64,000 bases of DNA from Amycolatopsis sp. cg9 (GTDB taxonomy: Bacteria; Actinomycetota; Actinomycetes; Mycobacteriales; Pseudonocardiaceae): the NCBI RefSeq assembly GCF_041346945.1, contig NZ_CP166850.1, positions 4,402,001-4,466,000 on the forward strand. Reading direction: 5' to 3'. Each line of letters opens with the position of its first letter. Positions within the stretch are counted from its first letter, which is position 1. The notes under the pieces were generated by a model that saw only the letters and a program-made list of their open reading frames with translations, searched no databases and was not told where the DNA came from. The position numbers and the translations under genes were made by a program. Below are positions 34,242 to 44,990 of the stretch, one piece after another.

Positions 34242-37200
34242 ATGCGGCCAGTGCTGCTGGAGATGACCGGCTTCGCGTCCTTCCGCGAGAAGACCGAAGT
34301 CAGCTTCGCGGACACGGACTACTTCGCGCTCGTCGGGCCGACCGGTGCGGGCAAGAGCACCGTGATCGACGCGCTCACCTTCGCCCTCTACGGCTCCGTC
34401 GCCCGCTGGGACCACGAAGGGCTCGTCGCGCCCGCGCTCGCCCCGACGGCGAACCGCGCCACCGTGCGGCTGGTGTTCGACGCCGGGGGCACGCGCTACC
34501 ACGTCGTGCGGGAAGTCCGGCGCAGCGGCGGGAAGAAACCCACGGTCAGCGTCAAGAACGTCCGCCTGGAACGGCTGATCGACCCCACCGCGCTCGGCGG
34601 TCCGGAGGACGACGCCGACCCGGTCGCCGCCGACTCCGAGGTGACCCCGGCGGTCGAACGCCTGCTCGGGTTGACGTTCAAGCACTTCTGCACCTGCGTG
34701 GCGCTGCCGCAGGGCGACTTCGCGGAGTTCCTGCACGCCAAGGCCGCCGACCGGCAGAAGATCCTCATCAAGCTGCTGGGCCTGGAGGTCTACGAGCGGA
34801 TCGGCCGGCGCGCCGGGGTCACCGCCGAGCAGCAGAAGCAGCGGGCCGCCGTCCTCACCGAACAGCTGGGCAGCTACGCCGACGCCACCGAGGAAGCCGT
34901 CGAAGCGCTCGCCGCGCGGATGACCGCCCTCGCCGAGCTGGACGCGCGCGTGACCGCGGCCCTGCCGGGGCTGAACGACGCGACCCGCACGCACGACGAA
35001 GCCCGGCAACGCGTCGCCGCGCTGACGAAGGAGCTCGGCGTCCTCGACGCGCTGGAACGCCCGGACGGCGTCGAAGACCTCGAATCCCGGCGCCGGGCCG
35101 CGGCGGACGCCGTGACGGCCGCGCAGGCCGGGCTGGAAACCGCGGAGACGGCCGACGAAGCGGCCCGTGCCGCGCTGGCCGCCGCGCCGGACCGGACCGG
35201 GCTGGAGCGGATCCGGGCCGCGCGCACGGAACTCGCCGAGGCCGAGCAGGCGCTCCCGGGCCTGGAAGAAGCGGCGAAAGCGGCGACGGAGGCGAAGACG
35301 GCCGCGGCGGCGGCGGTCACCGAAGCGGTGGCCGCGGTCGACGCGGCCCGCAAGATCCGGGACACCACCGCGCGGGCCGCCGAAGACGCGGCCGGGCGCG
35401 CGGACGTGTCCCGCCGGGAACGCGACCGGCTCGCCGGGCTGCGGCCGCCGGCGGATCTCGGGGATCTGTCGGAAGCTGCGGCTCGGGTGGCGAAGCGCAC
35501 GTCCGCCGCCGAAACCCGCCTGCGCACCGCCGAGACCGCCGACGCCGAAGCACGCGCGGCGCTGGCCGCGCAGCCCGACGTCGCCCCGCTCGCCGCCGCC
35601 CGCTCCGACGCCCGGACGCTCTACGCGGTCGCCGAAGCCCAGCGGAAGGCCGCACCCGAGCAGGCCGCCCGCCGGACGGAACTCGAAGCGGCGCGGACCG
35701 CCTTCGCCCGTGCCGACGCCGAAGTCGCCGCGGCGAAGGCGGCGGTGACCGAAGCCGACCGGGCCGGGCAGGCGCTGGGCCTGCGGGCCGGGCTCGCCGT
35801 CGGGCACCCGTGCCCGGTGTGCGAGCAGGAAGTCGCGACGCTGCCCGACGCCGGCGGGCACGCCCACCTGGCCGAGGCGCGGGACCGCCTCGAGCGCGCC
35901 GAAGCCGGCCGCGCCACGGCGGAGGCCGCGCTGCGCAAGCTGGAACGGGCCGTGGACCGCGACGCCGACTCGGCCGCGTCGGCGGCCGCGCAGGCGGAAG
36001 AACTGCGCGTGGTGCTCGCGGAAGTGGCCGGACCACCGGAGTCGGTGGTCCTGCGCCGCCCGGTCGAATCGGCGTTTTCCGAGCAGGACTACGCCGACCT
36101 CGTCACGGCCGTGCGCGAGCGGGGGGAGTGGCTGTCGGCGACGATCGACGCCCGCACCCGCGTCGCCGAGGCCGCCACCGCCGCCGACGAGGAACTGGCG
36201 GCGGCCCGCGCCGACAACGCGGCCGCGCAGCGCGAGGCCGACGTCGTCGAGAAGTCCTTCGCCGCGGCCGGGGAAGCCCTGCGGGCGGCCCGCGATCCCC
36301 TCGTGGAGCTGGGCGCGCCCGCGGTCGACACCGGCGACGTCCCGGCGGGCTGGCGGCTGCTGACGACGTGGGCGGCGTCGGCGGTCGAGGAACGGCGGAC
36401 CGCGCTGGCCGCGCTCGAAGCGGCCGCCGAAGCCGCGGGCAAGGAAGCCGTCGTCGCGGCGGACGACCTCGCCACCGCCGAGCGGACCGCGGAACAACGC
36501 CGGAAGCAGGCAGGAGAAGCCGCGCTGGCCGAGCAATCGGCGAGCACCGCGGTGACGACCACCCGGCGCCGGCACGGCGAACTCGTCGAAACGCTGGCCG
36601 GGGCGCCGTCCGCCGAAGTCGTCACCGAGCAGCTGGCGAAGGTCGCCGAACTCGAGCGAGCCGCGAAAACGGCCGACGCGGACCTGCGGACCGCCCGTGC
36701 GGTCGCGAAACAAGCGGCGGAGGCCCAGGCCCGCGTCGCCGAGCAGGTCGCCGCCGAACGGCAGCGGCTGTCCCGGGCGCGCGATCCCTTGGTGAGTCTC
36801 GGCGCGCCGCCGATCGACGGCGAGAGCCTGCTCGGCGCGTGGACCGCGCTCACGGACTGGGCGGCCGGGCAAGCGGACGAGCACCGCACCCGGCTGGCTG
36901 CCGCCGGAAAAGCCGAGGGCGAAGCCGCCGAAGCGTTGCGGGCGGCCGAACGCAAGGTCGCCGACGACATCACCGCGCTCGAAGTCGCGCTGCCGGAAGG
37001 ATCGGTGCGGGACCGGGCCCCGGTGGCCCTCGCGACCGCGCGGGCCCGCGCCGAAGCCGACCACACGGAAATGAAGCGGCGCGTGGCGCACGTGGCGGGC
37101 CTGCAGGGCGACATCACGGCCGCCGAGTCGGACGCGCAGGTCGCGCGGCTGCTCGCGGACCTGCTGCGCTCGGACAAGTTCCCGCGCTGGCTCATCGCCG

Positions 37201-37643
37201 GTGCGCTCGACACGCTGGTCGCCGAGGCGTCGGCGTCGCTGCTCGAACTCTCCGGCGGCCAGTTCGAGCTCACCCACGACAAGGGCGACTTCCTGGTGGT
37301 GGACCACAACGAGGCCGACGCCCGGCGCCCGGTCAAGACGTTGTCCGGCGGGGAGACGTTCCAGGCGTCGCTTTCCCTGGCGCTGGCGCTGTCGTCCCAG
37401 CTCGGCGCGATGGCCGCGGAGGGCGCGACCCGGCTCGAGTCCATCTTCCTCGACGAAGGCTTCGGGACGCTGGACGAAGCCACCCTCGACGTCGTGGCTT
37501 CCACGCTGGAGAACCTCGCGGCCACCGGTTCCCGGATGGTCGGGGTGATCACGCACGTGCCCGCGCTGGCCGAGCGCGTCCCGGTGCGGTTCCTGGTCAC
37601 CCGCGACGGCTCCGGCTCGCACATCGGCCGGGAGGGCGCATGA
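34242..37643 (+). CDS. sbcC: SbcC/Rad50 ATPase subunit
   Basis: A 1133-residue SMC-like ATPase. Walker A is GPTGAGKST near residue 32. Long Ala/Glu/Arg-rich coiled coils flank the zinc hook CPVC (Cys524, Cys527). The C-terminal head has the ABC signature TLSGGETF and Walker B SIFLDEGFGTLD. The very high Ala content reflects coiled coil in a high-GC genome. The gene follows sbcD by one base and overlaps the NurA-like gene by 4 nt (ATGA), so all four gene products are made together. Confidence 0.96.
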   Translation: MRPVLLEMTGFASFREKTEVSFADTDYFALVGPTGAGKSTVIDALTFALYGSVARWDHEGLVAPALAPTANRATVRLVFDAGGTRYHVVREVRRSGGKKPTVSVKNVRLERLIDPTALGGPEDDADPVAADSEVTPAVERLLGLTFKHFCTCVALPQGDFAEFLHAKAADRQKILIKLLGLEVYERIGRRAGVTAEQQKQRAAVLTEQLGSYADATEEAVEALAARMTALAELDARVTAALPGLNDATRTHDEARQRVAALTKELGVLDALERPDGVEDLESRRRAAADAVTAAQAGLETAETADEAARAALAAAPDRTGLERIRAARTELAEAEQALPGLEEAAKAATEAKTAAAAAVTEAVAAVDAARKIRDTTARAAEDAAGRADVSRRERDRLAGLRPPADLGDLSEAAARVAKRTSAAETRLRTAETADAEARAALAAQPDVAPLAAARSDARTLYAVAEAQRKAAPEQAARRTELEAARTAFARADAEVAAAKAAVTEADRAGQALGLRAGLAVGHPCPVCEQEVATLPDAGGHAHLAEARDRLERAEAGRATAEAALRKLERAVDRDADSAASAAAQAEELRVVLAEVAGPPESVVLRRPVESAFSEQDYADLVTAVRERGEWLSATIDARTRVAEAATAADEELAAARADNAAAQREADVVEKSFAAAGEALRAARDPLVELGAPAVDTGDVPAGWRLLTTWAASAVEERRTALAALEAAAEAAGKEAVVAADDLATAERTAEQRRKQAGEAALAEQSASTAVTTTRRRHGELVETLAGAPSAEVVTEQLAKVAELERAAKTADADLRTARAVAKQAAEAQARVAEQVAAERQRLSRARDPLVSLGAPPIDGESLLGAWTALTDWAAGQADEHRTRLAAAGKAEGEAAEALRAAERKVADDITALEVALPEGSVRDRAPVALATARARAEADHTEMKRRVAHVAGLQGDITAAESDAQVARLLADLLRSDKFPRWLIAGALDTLVAEASASLLELSGGQFELTHDKGDFLVVDHNEADARRPVKTLSGGETFQASLSLALALSSQLGAMAAEGATRLESIFLDEGFGTLDEATLDVVASTLENLAATGSRMVGVITHVPALAERVPVRFLVTRDGSGSHIGREGA

Positions 37644-38611
37644 CCGCCGTGGCAGGCATGAACTTCAGCATCGACACCTGGGACCCGGGCTACGGCAGCT
37701 CGATGGAAGCCGAGGAACTGGGCCGCTCCCAGGCCGAGGTCGAGCTCGACGTCGAAGTCCCGGAAGACGAGTGGGCACCGATCGACCCGTCGCCGGTGAC
37801 GCCGCCCGAGGCCGTGCTGTTCGTCGACGGCGTCCGCCGGATCGACGCGCGCGTCTGGATCGACGACCCGGCCGGGACGAACTCGGCGTCGATCGGGATC
37901 TGCGCGTCCTACGCGGCCGGTGTCGTGTGCTGCTGCGCGGGGCAGGCGCACGTCGTCGGCACCGACGTCCGGCGCGGGCTGTTCACGGTGGCCCCGCAGG
38001 CCGACGACATCGCGACCCCGGCGGGCGTCTACACGGCGCACCGCGCGGCGCCCAAGGAAGACAAGCCGCTGCCGGTGGTGCTGTCCTCGGCGTTGCAGGA
38101 GCAGCTGGCCGAAGCCGAGCTGGAGACGGCGGTCCGCGCGCGCACCGCGAGCCACGTGCGCGGCGACCTGCTGGTCGTGGACGGTCCCCTGCGCGGCCGC
38201 GCGCACCTCGAGCGGGCGGTCGGGTTCATCAAGAGCCACCAGACGACGTACCTGCCCGGCGAGCTCAACGCGATGGTCGGCGCGCTCGGGCCGCACCAGC
38301 GGACGCCGGTGTTCCTGATGGGGACCACCTGGGTCCGGCACTCCTGGTACCTGCGCCTGCCATCGGTGGGCGGGCCGCCGTGGTCCGGGGTCGTGCGGGT
38401 GGAGGCGGCGCCGCACCTCGGGCGCGCCGAGGTGGCCGGCCTGGCGAACCTCACGCAGTCGGTGCTGGGGCGGTTCGCGTCGGTGGCTTACAAGGACTCG
38501 CGGGCGCCGCAGAACCTGTACCCGATCGCGGGGCTGGAGCGCGACCTGCGGCACCGGCTCGGGGACCAGCAGTTCGTCTACCGGGCGCTGCGGCTGGCCG
38601 CGGCCCGCTGA
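37640..38611 (+). CDS. NurA-like nuclease
   Basis: A 323-residue protein with the NurA (RNase H-like) motif order. FVDGVRRIDARV (Asp63) matches the DGS-type first acidic motif, VVDGPL (Asp181) the second, GFIKSHQ (Lys198) the conserved Gly-x-x-Lys, and the C-terminal PQNLYPIAGLERDLR matches the family end motif. An acidic N-terminal extension of about 50 residues is added. NurA is the 5'-3' resection nuclease loaded by HerA. The assignment comes from these motifs plus the operon with HerA, SbcD and SbcC; no search was possible. The ATG overlaps the sbcC stop. Confidence 0.75.
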   Translation: MTAVAGMNFSIDTWDPGYGSSMEAEELGRSQAEVELDVEVPEDEWAPIDPSPVTPPEAVLFVDGVRRIDARVWIDDPAGTNSASIGICASYAAGVVCCCAGQAHVVGTDVRRGLFTVAPQADDIATPAGVYTAHRAAPKEDKPLPVVLSSALQEQLAEAELETAVRARTASHVRGDLLVVDGPLRGRAHLERAVGFIKSHQTTYLPGELNAMVGALGPHQRTPVFLMGTTWVRHSWYLRLPSVGGPPWSGVVRVEAAPHLGRAEVAGLANLTQSVLGRFASVAYKDSRAPQNLYPIAGLERDLRHRLGDQQFVYRALRLAAAR

Positions 38612-38677
38612 CGCGCCGGGGCCCCGGGACGGTGGGCCTGGGAGTGCGCGCCGCCCCGGGGTGTCCGGTGTGGAGGG

Positions 38678-39163
38678 TCAGCTCGCCGAGCCGTCGCCGG
38701 TCTGCGGTGCGCCGGCCGGTTTGACCGCGACCTGCGGTTTCGCCGGCTTGGGGGTCTTCGACGTCGCCGGCGGCTTCGGCTTCGTGGTGGGCGGCTTCGG
38801 GTGGGCCGAGCTGCTCGGCGGCGGCGTGCCGAGGATCGTGAAGCTGCCGGTGGCCACGCGCCCGTCCGAGCAGGTGAACTGCGCGGTGTACTTGCCCGGG
38901 GTCGTGATCGCGGTGGTGTGACCGCCGGCGCGGCCCCAGTTGCCGCCCTCGGTGAACACCAGCGGGGCGGCGAACCCCTTCGACGTGACCGCGGTTTTCG
39001 GGGAGCAGCCGCCCAGCGCCGCGTGGGTTTCCGCGTCGACCCGGCCGCCCGGTTCCACCTGCTGGGTCAGTCCCCAGCTGACTTCGGCCGCGCTCGCCGG
39101 CGCCGCGAGCGCGAGGGTCGCCGCGCTCGCCGCCATTAGGCCGATCAGGGTTTTCTTGACCAT
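38678..39163 (-). CDS. Secreted protein with Pro/Lys-rich C-terminus
   Basis: A 161-residue exported protein. A clear signal peptide (MVKKTLIGLMAASAATLAL, cleavage after APASAA) leads to a beta domain of about 80 residues with two cysteines, then a Pro/Lys/Thr linker and GAPQTGDGSAS. The end recalls a sortase-type sorting motif (xPxTG), but no membrane helix or basic tail follows, so wall anchoring is unlikely. A ribosome-binding GGAGAGGGG precedes ATG 39163. The gene is divergent from the GH3 gene with a spacer of about 130 bp. Confidence 0.8.
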   Translation of the reverse strand: MVKKTLIGLMAASAATLALAAPASAAEVSWGLTQQVEPGGRVDAETHAALGGCSPKTAVTSKGFAAPLVFTEGGNWGRAGGHTTAITTPGKYTAQFTCSDGRVATGSFTILGTPPPSSSAHPKPPTTKPKPPATSKTPKPAKPQVAVKPAGAPQTGDGSAS

Positions 39164-39292
39164 GGTTCGTCCCCTCTCCTTCGTGCTCTTCCCACGCTTG
39201 AGCCGGGGAAATGGTTGAGTCCACCAGAAATTTCATGTACGTGAACATCGTCGTGGTTGTGTTTCCTGCTCACGTATGGGTTAGCTGGGTCG

Positions 39293-41347
39293 ATGCGCAA
39301 CGGCCGGCTCGTTCTCGCGGTGGTCCTGGGTTTGTCGCTGGCGACGTCGGCGGCGGCCGACGCGCAGCCCTGGCGCGATGCCCGGCAGTCACCGGATCGC
39401 CGGGCCGCCGAGCTGATCGCGGCGATGACCCTCGACGAGAAGATCTCCCAGCTGCACCTGCAGCCCGACGCCGAGCACCAGCGGTTCGTGCCGCCGATCC
39501 CGCGCCTCGGCGTGCCCGGGTTCCGCATCGCCAACGGCCCTGCGGGCATGGGCCCGGCCGACGACAAACCGCAGAAGCCGGCGACCGCGCTGCCGGCCAC
39601 GATGGCGCTGGCGTCGACGTTCGACACCGATGCCGCACGCCGGTACGGCCGGCTGATCGGCAGCGAAACCCGCGCGCTCGCGCACAACGTGTCGGAGGCG
39701 CCGGACATCAACATCGCCCGCGTCCCGCGCAACGGCCGGACGTTCGAGGGCATGGGGGAGGACCCGGTGCTCGCCGGCGCGCTGGCCGCCGCCGACATCC
39801 GCGGCATCCAGGAGAACGGCACCATCGCCGAGGTCAAGCACTACGCGGCGAACAACCAGGAGACCCAGCGCTTCACCATCGACGAGCACATCGACGAGCG
39901 CACGCTCAACGAGATCTACCTGCCGCACTTCGAGCAGGCGGTCGTCGAAGGCCGCGCCGGCTCGGTGATGTGCGCGTTCCCGAAGATCAACGGTGTCTTC
40001 ATGTGCGAGAACCCGGCGCTGCTGCAGGGCAAGCTGCGCGACGACTGGGGGTTCGACGGCTTCATCCAGTCGGACTGGGGAGCCGCGCACAGCACCGTGG
40101 GGTCGGCGGCCGCGGGCATGAACCTCGAGATGATCGACGGCACCTGGTACGGCGAGCGGATGAAGCAGGCCGTGCTCGCCGGGCAGGTGACCGAGCGGCG
40201 GGTCGACGAGCTGCTGCTGCCGCGGTTCCGCACGATGTTCGCCTTCGGCCAGTTCGACCACCCGCCGGTGCTCTCGCCCCTGCCGACGGCCCGGCACGAC
40301 GCCGCCGCGAAGGACTTCGCCGAACGCGGCATGGTGCTGCTGCGCAACGAACACGCCCAGCTGCCGCTCGACGACCGCGCGGTGCGGTCGATCGCGCTGA
40401 TCGGGCCGTTCGCCACCCAGGCCAAGACCGGGGGCGGCGGCAGCTCGGCCGTCCTCCCGACGTCCACAGTGGACCCGCTGCCCGGGCTCCGGCAGCGCGT
40501 TCCCGGCGCCGCGGTGACGCTCGACGACGGCAGCGACCCCGGGCGGGCGGCCGCGCTGGCGGGCACGGCCGACGTCAGCGTCGTGATGATCGGCGACAAC
40601 GAGACCGAGGGCAAGGACCGGCCGAGCCTGGCGCTGGATGGCAACCAGGACGCGCTCGTGGCGGCGGTCGCCGCGGCGAACCCGCACACCGTGGTCGTGG
40701 TGAAGAGCGGCGGCCCGGTGCTGATGCCGTGGGCGGCTTCGGTGCCCGCGATCCTGCAGGCGTGGTACCCCGGCCAGCAGGACGGCGCGGCGGTGGCGAG
40801 CGTGCTCTTCGGCGACGTCAACCCGTCGGCGAAGCTGCCGATCACGTTCCCGGCGGCGGACACCGACACCCCGGCGAACACGGCCGCGCAGTTCCCGGGC
40901 GTCGGCGGGGTCGCGACGTATTCGGAAGGCCTGGAGGTCGGCTACCGCTGGTTCGACGCGCAGGGCCGCGCGCCGCTGTTCCCGTTCGGCTACGGCCTGT
41001 CGTACACGACGTTCGCGTTCTCCGGCCTGTCGGTGCGGAACACCGGTGACGGCGCGACGGCGACGTTCACGGTCCGGAACACCGGGCGGCGGGCGGGCGC
41101 CGAGGTGGCCCAGCTCTACCTGGGCTTCCCGGCGGCGGCCGGGGAACCGCCTCGGCAGCTGAAGGGGTTCTCACGGGTTTCGCTGGCGCCGGGGGAGGCC
41201 CGGCGGGTGACGATCCGGCTGGCCGCGCGCGACTTCGCGGTGTGGGACACGGCTGGCCACGCGTGGCAGCCGGTGCGGGGCGGGTTCACGGTGTCCGTCG
41301 GCGGCTCTTCGCGGTCCTTGCCGCTGCAGGCGTCGCTGGCGCGGTGA
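39293..41347 (+). CDS. Secreted glycoside hydrolase family 3 (beta-glucosidase-like)
   Basis: A 684-residue exported GH3 enzyme. Signal peptide RNGRLVLAVVLGLSLATSAA is followed by the (beta/alpha)8 domain with ANGPAGMGPA, KHYAANNQET and nucleophile Asp in FIQSDWGAAHS. The alpha/beta sandwich domain follows (ERGMVLLRNEHAQLPL) and an FN3-like C-terminal domain (FTVRNTGRRAGAEVAQLYL). This is the classic three-domain beta-glucosidase/xylosidase plan. ATG 39293 was chosen because the signal peptide starts there; upstream in-frame codons lack one. The sugar specificity cannot be told. GTCCACAGTGGAC occurs at 40462-40474. Confidence 0.92.
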   Translation: MRNGRLVLAVVLGLSLATSAAADAQPWRDARQSPDRRAAELIAAMTLDEKISQLHLQPDAEHQRFVPPIPRLGVPGFRIANGPAGMGPADDKPQKPATALPATMALASTFDTDAARRYGRLIGSETRALAHNVSEAPDINIARVPRNGRTFEGMGEDPVLAGALAAADIRGIQENGTIAEVKHYAANNQETQRFTIDEHIDERTLNEIYLPHFEQAVVEGRAGSVMCAFPKINGVFMCENPALLQGKLRDDWGFDGFIQSDWGAAHSTVGSAAAGMNLEMIDGTWYGERMKQAVLAGQVTERRVDELLLPRFRTMFAFGQFDHPPVLSPLPTARHDAAAKDFAERGMVLLRNEHAQLPLDDRAVRSIALIGPFATQAKTGGGGSSAVLPTSTVDPLPGLRQRVPGAAVTLDDGSDPGRAAALAGTADVSVVMIGDNETEGKDRPSLALDGNQDALVAAVAAANPHTVVVVKSGGPVLMPWAASVPAILQAWYPGQQDGAAVASVLFGDVNPSAKLPITFPAADTDTPANTAAQFPGVGGVATYSEGLEVGYRWFDAQGRAPLFPFGYGLSYTTFAFSGLSVRNTGDGATATFTVRNTGRRAGAEVAQLYLGFPAAAGEPPRQLKGFSRVSLAPGEARRVTIRLAARDFAVWDTAGHAWQPVRGGFTVSVGGSSRSLPLQASLAR

Positions 41348-41365
41348 CGGCACGCCGCCGCGCGG

Positions 41366-41947
41366 TCAGCCCTTGCAGCCCGGCGCGGTCGCGGCGGCCA
41401 GCATCGCTTCCGGGGATTCCGCCATCGGCGCGACCGGGTCGTAGGCGCCGTCGACGTCCTGCTGCGCGCGCCGGATGGCGTCCGCGGCCGGGCCTTGGGA
41501 AGCGCCGTCGCCCGGTTTGGCGTTGTCGAGGGTCTTCTTCGCGTCCGCCGCGTGGTCGCGGGCCGTCGTGTACTTCGTCACGAACGCCTGCCGGACCTTC
41601 TCGGCGACCGGGACCGGGGCCGGGGGCAGGGCCGTCAGCTTGTCGACCACCTCGCCGGTGCGGGCCGCGATGCCGCCCAGCGTCGCGCTCAGCACCCGCT
41701 GCGCTTCGGCCACCGAGCCCGGCTCGGGCTTCGGCGGCGCGGCCTCCTCGTTGGTGCGCTCGCGGTAGCCGTGGATCGCGGAGCAGAACCCGTCCATCCA
41801 GCTGAGCACGGCCGGGTCGGCGGCGGTCGCCGACGGTGTCGCGGGTGCCGTCACCGTCACGGTCGGCGGCGCCGCCGGCGGCGGGGGCGAGCCCGAACAC
41901 GCGGTCAGCAGCAGGCAGGCGCCGAACAGTCCCGGAACGATCCTCAT
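41366..41947 (-). CDS. Predicted lipoprotein
   Basis: A 193-residue lipoprotein. The signal peptide ends in lipobox LLTAC with Cys17. A Pro/Thr/Ala linker of about 28 residues leads to a helical domain (WMDGFCSAIHGYRERTN through RQAFVTKYTTARDHAADAKK) with two cysteines. Helical-bundle lipoproteins of this kind are common in Amycolatopsis-type genomes, and no function is known. The gene is convergent with the GH3 gene. Confidence 0.8.
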   Translation of the reverse strand: MRIVPGLFGACLLLTACSGSPPPPAAPPTVTVTAPATPSATAADPAVLSWMDGFCSAIHGYRERTNEEAAPPKPEPGSVAEAQRVLSATLGGIAARTGEVVDKLTALPPAPVPVAEKVRQAFVTKYTTARDHAADAKKTLDNAKPGDGASQGPAADAIRRAQQDVDGAYDPVAPMAESPEAMLAAATAPGCKG

Positions 41948-42007
41948 AGGGGTCCCCCTCGCGGTGTCCTCGGCCGGTACACGCGCGAGCCTGCCGGAAG
42001 GTTGCCT

Positions 42008-42253
42008 TCAGGCCGCGGCGAGGGTCCCGCCCAGCGCCCGCTGCCCGTCGTCGGTGAGCTCCGCCCGCGCCCACTGCCCGACGGCGACGACCCGCGCCGG
42101 CCGGATCAGGCCCGCCCGCGCGAGCTCGTGCGCCGTCGACTGGTCGCAGCACGGCAGGCCGTCGACCCGCAGGTCCGGTTCGCAGCTGCAGGTCAGTTCG
42201 GCGCGGCCGGCGCCGACCGCCCGCAACATCGCCAGTGCTCGTCTGTTCAACAT
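42008..42253 (-). CDS. Small Cys-rich protein, possible metal-binding winged helix
   Basis: An 81-residue protein. Residues about 20-35 (CSCEPDLRVDGLPCCDQ) give four closely spaced cysteines. The rest (LARAGLIRP, AELTDDGQRALGG) has the helix-strand pattern of a small winged-helix. GGAGGGGG precedes ATG 42253 by 7 nt. It may be a metal or redox-responsive regulator (inference from composition only). Confidence 0.65.
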   Translation of the reverse strand: MLNRRALAMLRAVGAGRAELTCSCEPDLRVDGLPCCDQSTAHELARAGLIRPARVVAVGQWARAELTDDGQRALGGTLAAA

Positions 42254-42344
42254 CGTGGTCCCCCTCCGTGGAGCTGTCTTGAAGGAGACGTGACCGCCGT
42301 CACCGAATACGCGGGATTCGCGAGGTTCCCCCGAACGGTGCACC

Positions 42345-42668
42345 ATGAGCGCCATGACCGATCCGATCGCCGATCCCGCGGTGCGCGCCTTCGTCGACGC
42401 GCTGAACGCGGGCGACCGCACGGCGTTCCGGGCCGCGCTGGCCCCGGACGCGACGATGTCCGACGACGGCACTGAGCGCGACCTGGGGGAGTGGACCGAG
42501 CGGGAGATCTTCGCGAGCCAGGGCCACCTCGAGGTGGTGACCGCGGAGGACGACGGGCGGAAGTTCGTCGCCGACTACGCGAACTCGACCTGGGGCGCGA
42601 TGCGGACCCGGTGGGCCTTCACGGTTCGCGACGGCAAGGTGGCGCGGTTCGAAACCGGTCAGGCCTGA
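42345..42668 (+). CDS. SnoaL/NTF2-like fold protein
   Basis: A 107-residue protein with the NTF2-like cone fold pattern: DPAVRAFVDALNAGDRTAF, then LAPDATMSDDG, EREIFASQGH and RWAFTVRDGKVARFETG. Members are small-molecule binding enzymes or isomerases; this one is too generic for a function. Either ATG 42345 or 42354 could be the start. It is convergent with the IclR gene at 42691. Confidence 0.75.
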   Translation: MSAMTDPIADPAVRAFVDALNAGDRTAFRAALAPDATMSDDGTERDLGEWTEREIFASQGHLEVVTAEDDGRKFVADYANSTWGAMRTRWAFTVRDGKVARFETGQA

Positions 42669-42690
42669 CCGGCGGCGCGGTCCGGTGTCG

Positions 42691-43392
42691 CTAAAGCCGT
42701 TCCTGCAGGGCGTCCGCCGCCGCGAGGAGGTCCGCCGCCCAGCGGGCGCCCGGCTTGCGGCCGATCCGCTCGATCGGCCCGGACACCGACACCGCCGCCA
42801 CGACCGTCCCCGCCGAATCGCGCACCGGCGCCGAGATGCTCGCCACGCCGGGCTCGCGCTCGGCCACGCTCTGGGCCCACCCGCGCCGCCGCACCTCGAG
42901 GAGCGTGCGCTCGCCGAAGACCGCGTCGGCCAGGATGGTGCGCTGCGTGTGCGGGTCCGCCCACGCCGCGAGCACCTTCGCGCCCGAACCCGCCGTCATC
43001 GGCAGGCGTGAGCCGATCGGGACGGTGTCGCGCAGGCCGCTCGGCGGTTCCGCCGTCGCCACGCACACGCGCTGGACGCCGTCGCGCCGGTAGAGCTGCA
43101 CGCTTTCGCCGGTGACGTCCCGCAGCTTCGGCAGCACCACGCCCGCCGCGTCGAGCAGGGGATCGGTCGAGCCGCCCGCCAGTTCGGCCAGCGCCGTGCC
43201 GGGGCGCCAGCGCCCGTCCGGACCGCGGCGCAGCAACCGGTGCACCTCGAGCCCGACCGCGAGCCGGTGCGCGGTGGCGCGCGGCAGACCGGTTCGCGTG
43301 CAGAGTTCCGCGAGGCCGCAGGGGTCGTCCGCGACCGCCTGCAGCACGGCCACTGCTTTGTCCAGTACTCCGATACCGCTATGCTGTCCCAC
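42691..43392 (-). CDS. IclR-family regulator (NdgR/LtbR-like), divergent from leuCD
   Basis: A 233-residue regulator with winged helix ([34 protein letters not shown]) and IclR effector domain ([33 protein letters not shown]). Position and sequence fit NdgR (Streptomyces) or LtbR (Corynebacterium), which bind the spacer upstream of leuCD and control leucine biosynthesis. The GTG start lies 143 bp from leuC. It also corresponds by position to Rv2989 of M. tuberculosis. Confidence 0.9.
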   Translation of the reverse strand: MGQHSGIGVLDKAVAVLQAVADDPCGLAELCTRTGLPRATAHRLAVGLEVHRLLRRGPDGRWRPGTALAELAGGSTDPLLDAAGVVLPKLRDVTGESVQLYRRDGVQRVCVATAEPPSGLRDTVPIGSRLPMTAGSGAKVLAAWADPHTQRTILADAVFGERTLLEVRRRGWAQSVAEREPGVASISAPVRDSAGTVVAAVSVSGPIERIGRKPGARWAADLLAAADALQERL

Positions 43393-43535
43393 GACCCGAT
43401 ACTAGCGTCCCGCACTTTGGGAAGTCCAGCATCTGGGAAAACCCTGAACTCGAGCTGCGCTCCTCCTTCGCGGCTCGCATTCGCCCCCGCGGTGCGCGCC
43501 CGAGTTCCGACGTCGAACCGTGGAAGGAGCCGGAG
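43393..43535. promoter_or_regulatory. leuC / IclR divergent operator region
   Basis: A 143-bp spacer with TAGTAT on the minus strand (43402-43407) as a candidate -10 for the regulator, and interrupted palindrome TCCC-N6-GGGA at 43413-43427. GGAAGGAG lies just before leuC ATG. No leucine-codon leader peptide or T-box-like structure is visible. Confidence 0.5.
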
Positions 43536-44969
<1,434 letters not shown>

Positions 44970-44990
44970 CCCACCCGAGGAGCTCCCACC

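Noticed and set aside
33888..37622. A 1244-codon open frame opposite sbcC
   Set aside because: Antisense shadow of an Ala/Glu-rich coiled-coil gene in GC-rich DNA; no start signal and no recognisable domain.
35810..37639. Long upstream extension of the NurA-like frame
   Set aside because: Overlaps sbcC in another frame with Arg/Gly-rich sequence; the ATGA-coupled ATG at 37640 is the natural start.
38678..38720. Sortase-type anchoring signal (APQTG) on the secreted protein
   Set aside because: No membrane helix or basic tail follows the motif, so sorting is not supported.
43393..43535. Possible leucine attenuator or T-box ahead of leuC
   Set aside because: No Leu-rich short frame and no terminator hairpin in the 143 bp; control by the divergent IclR protein explains the region.
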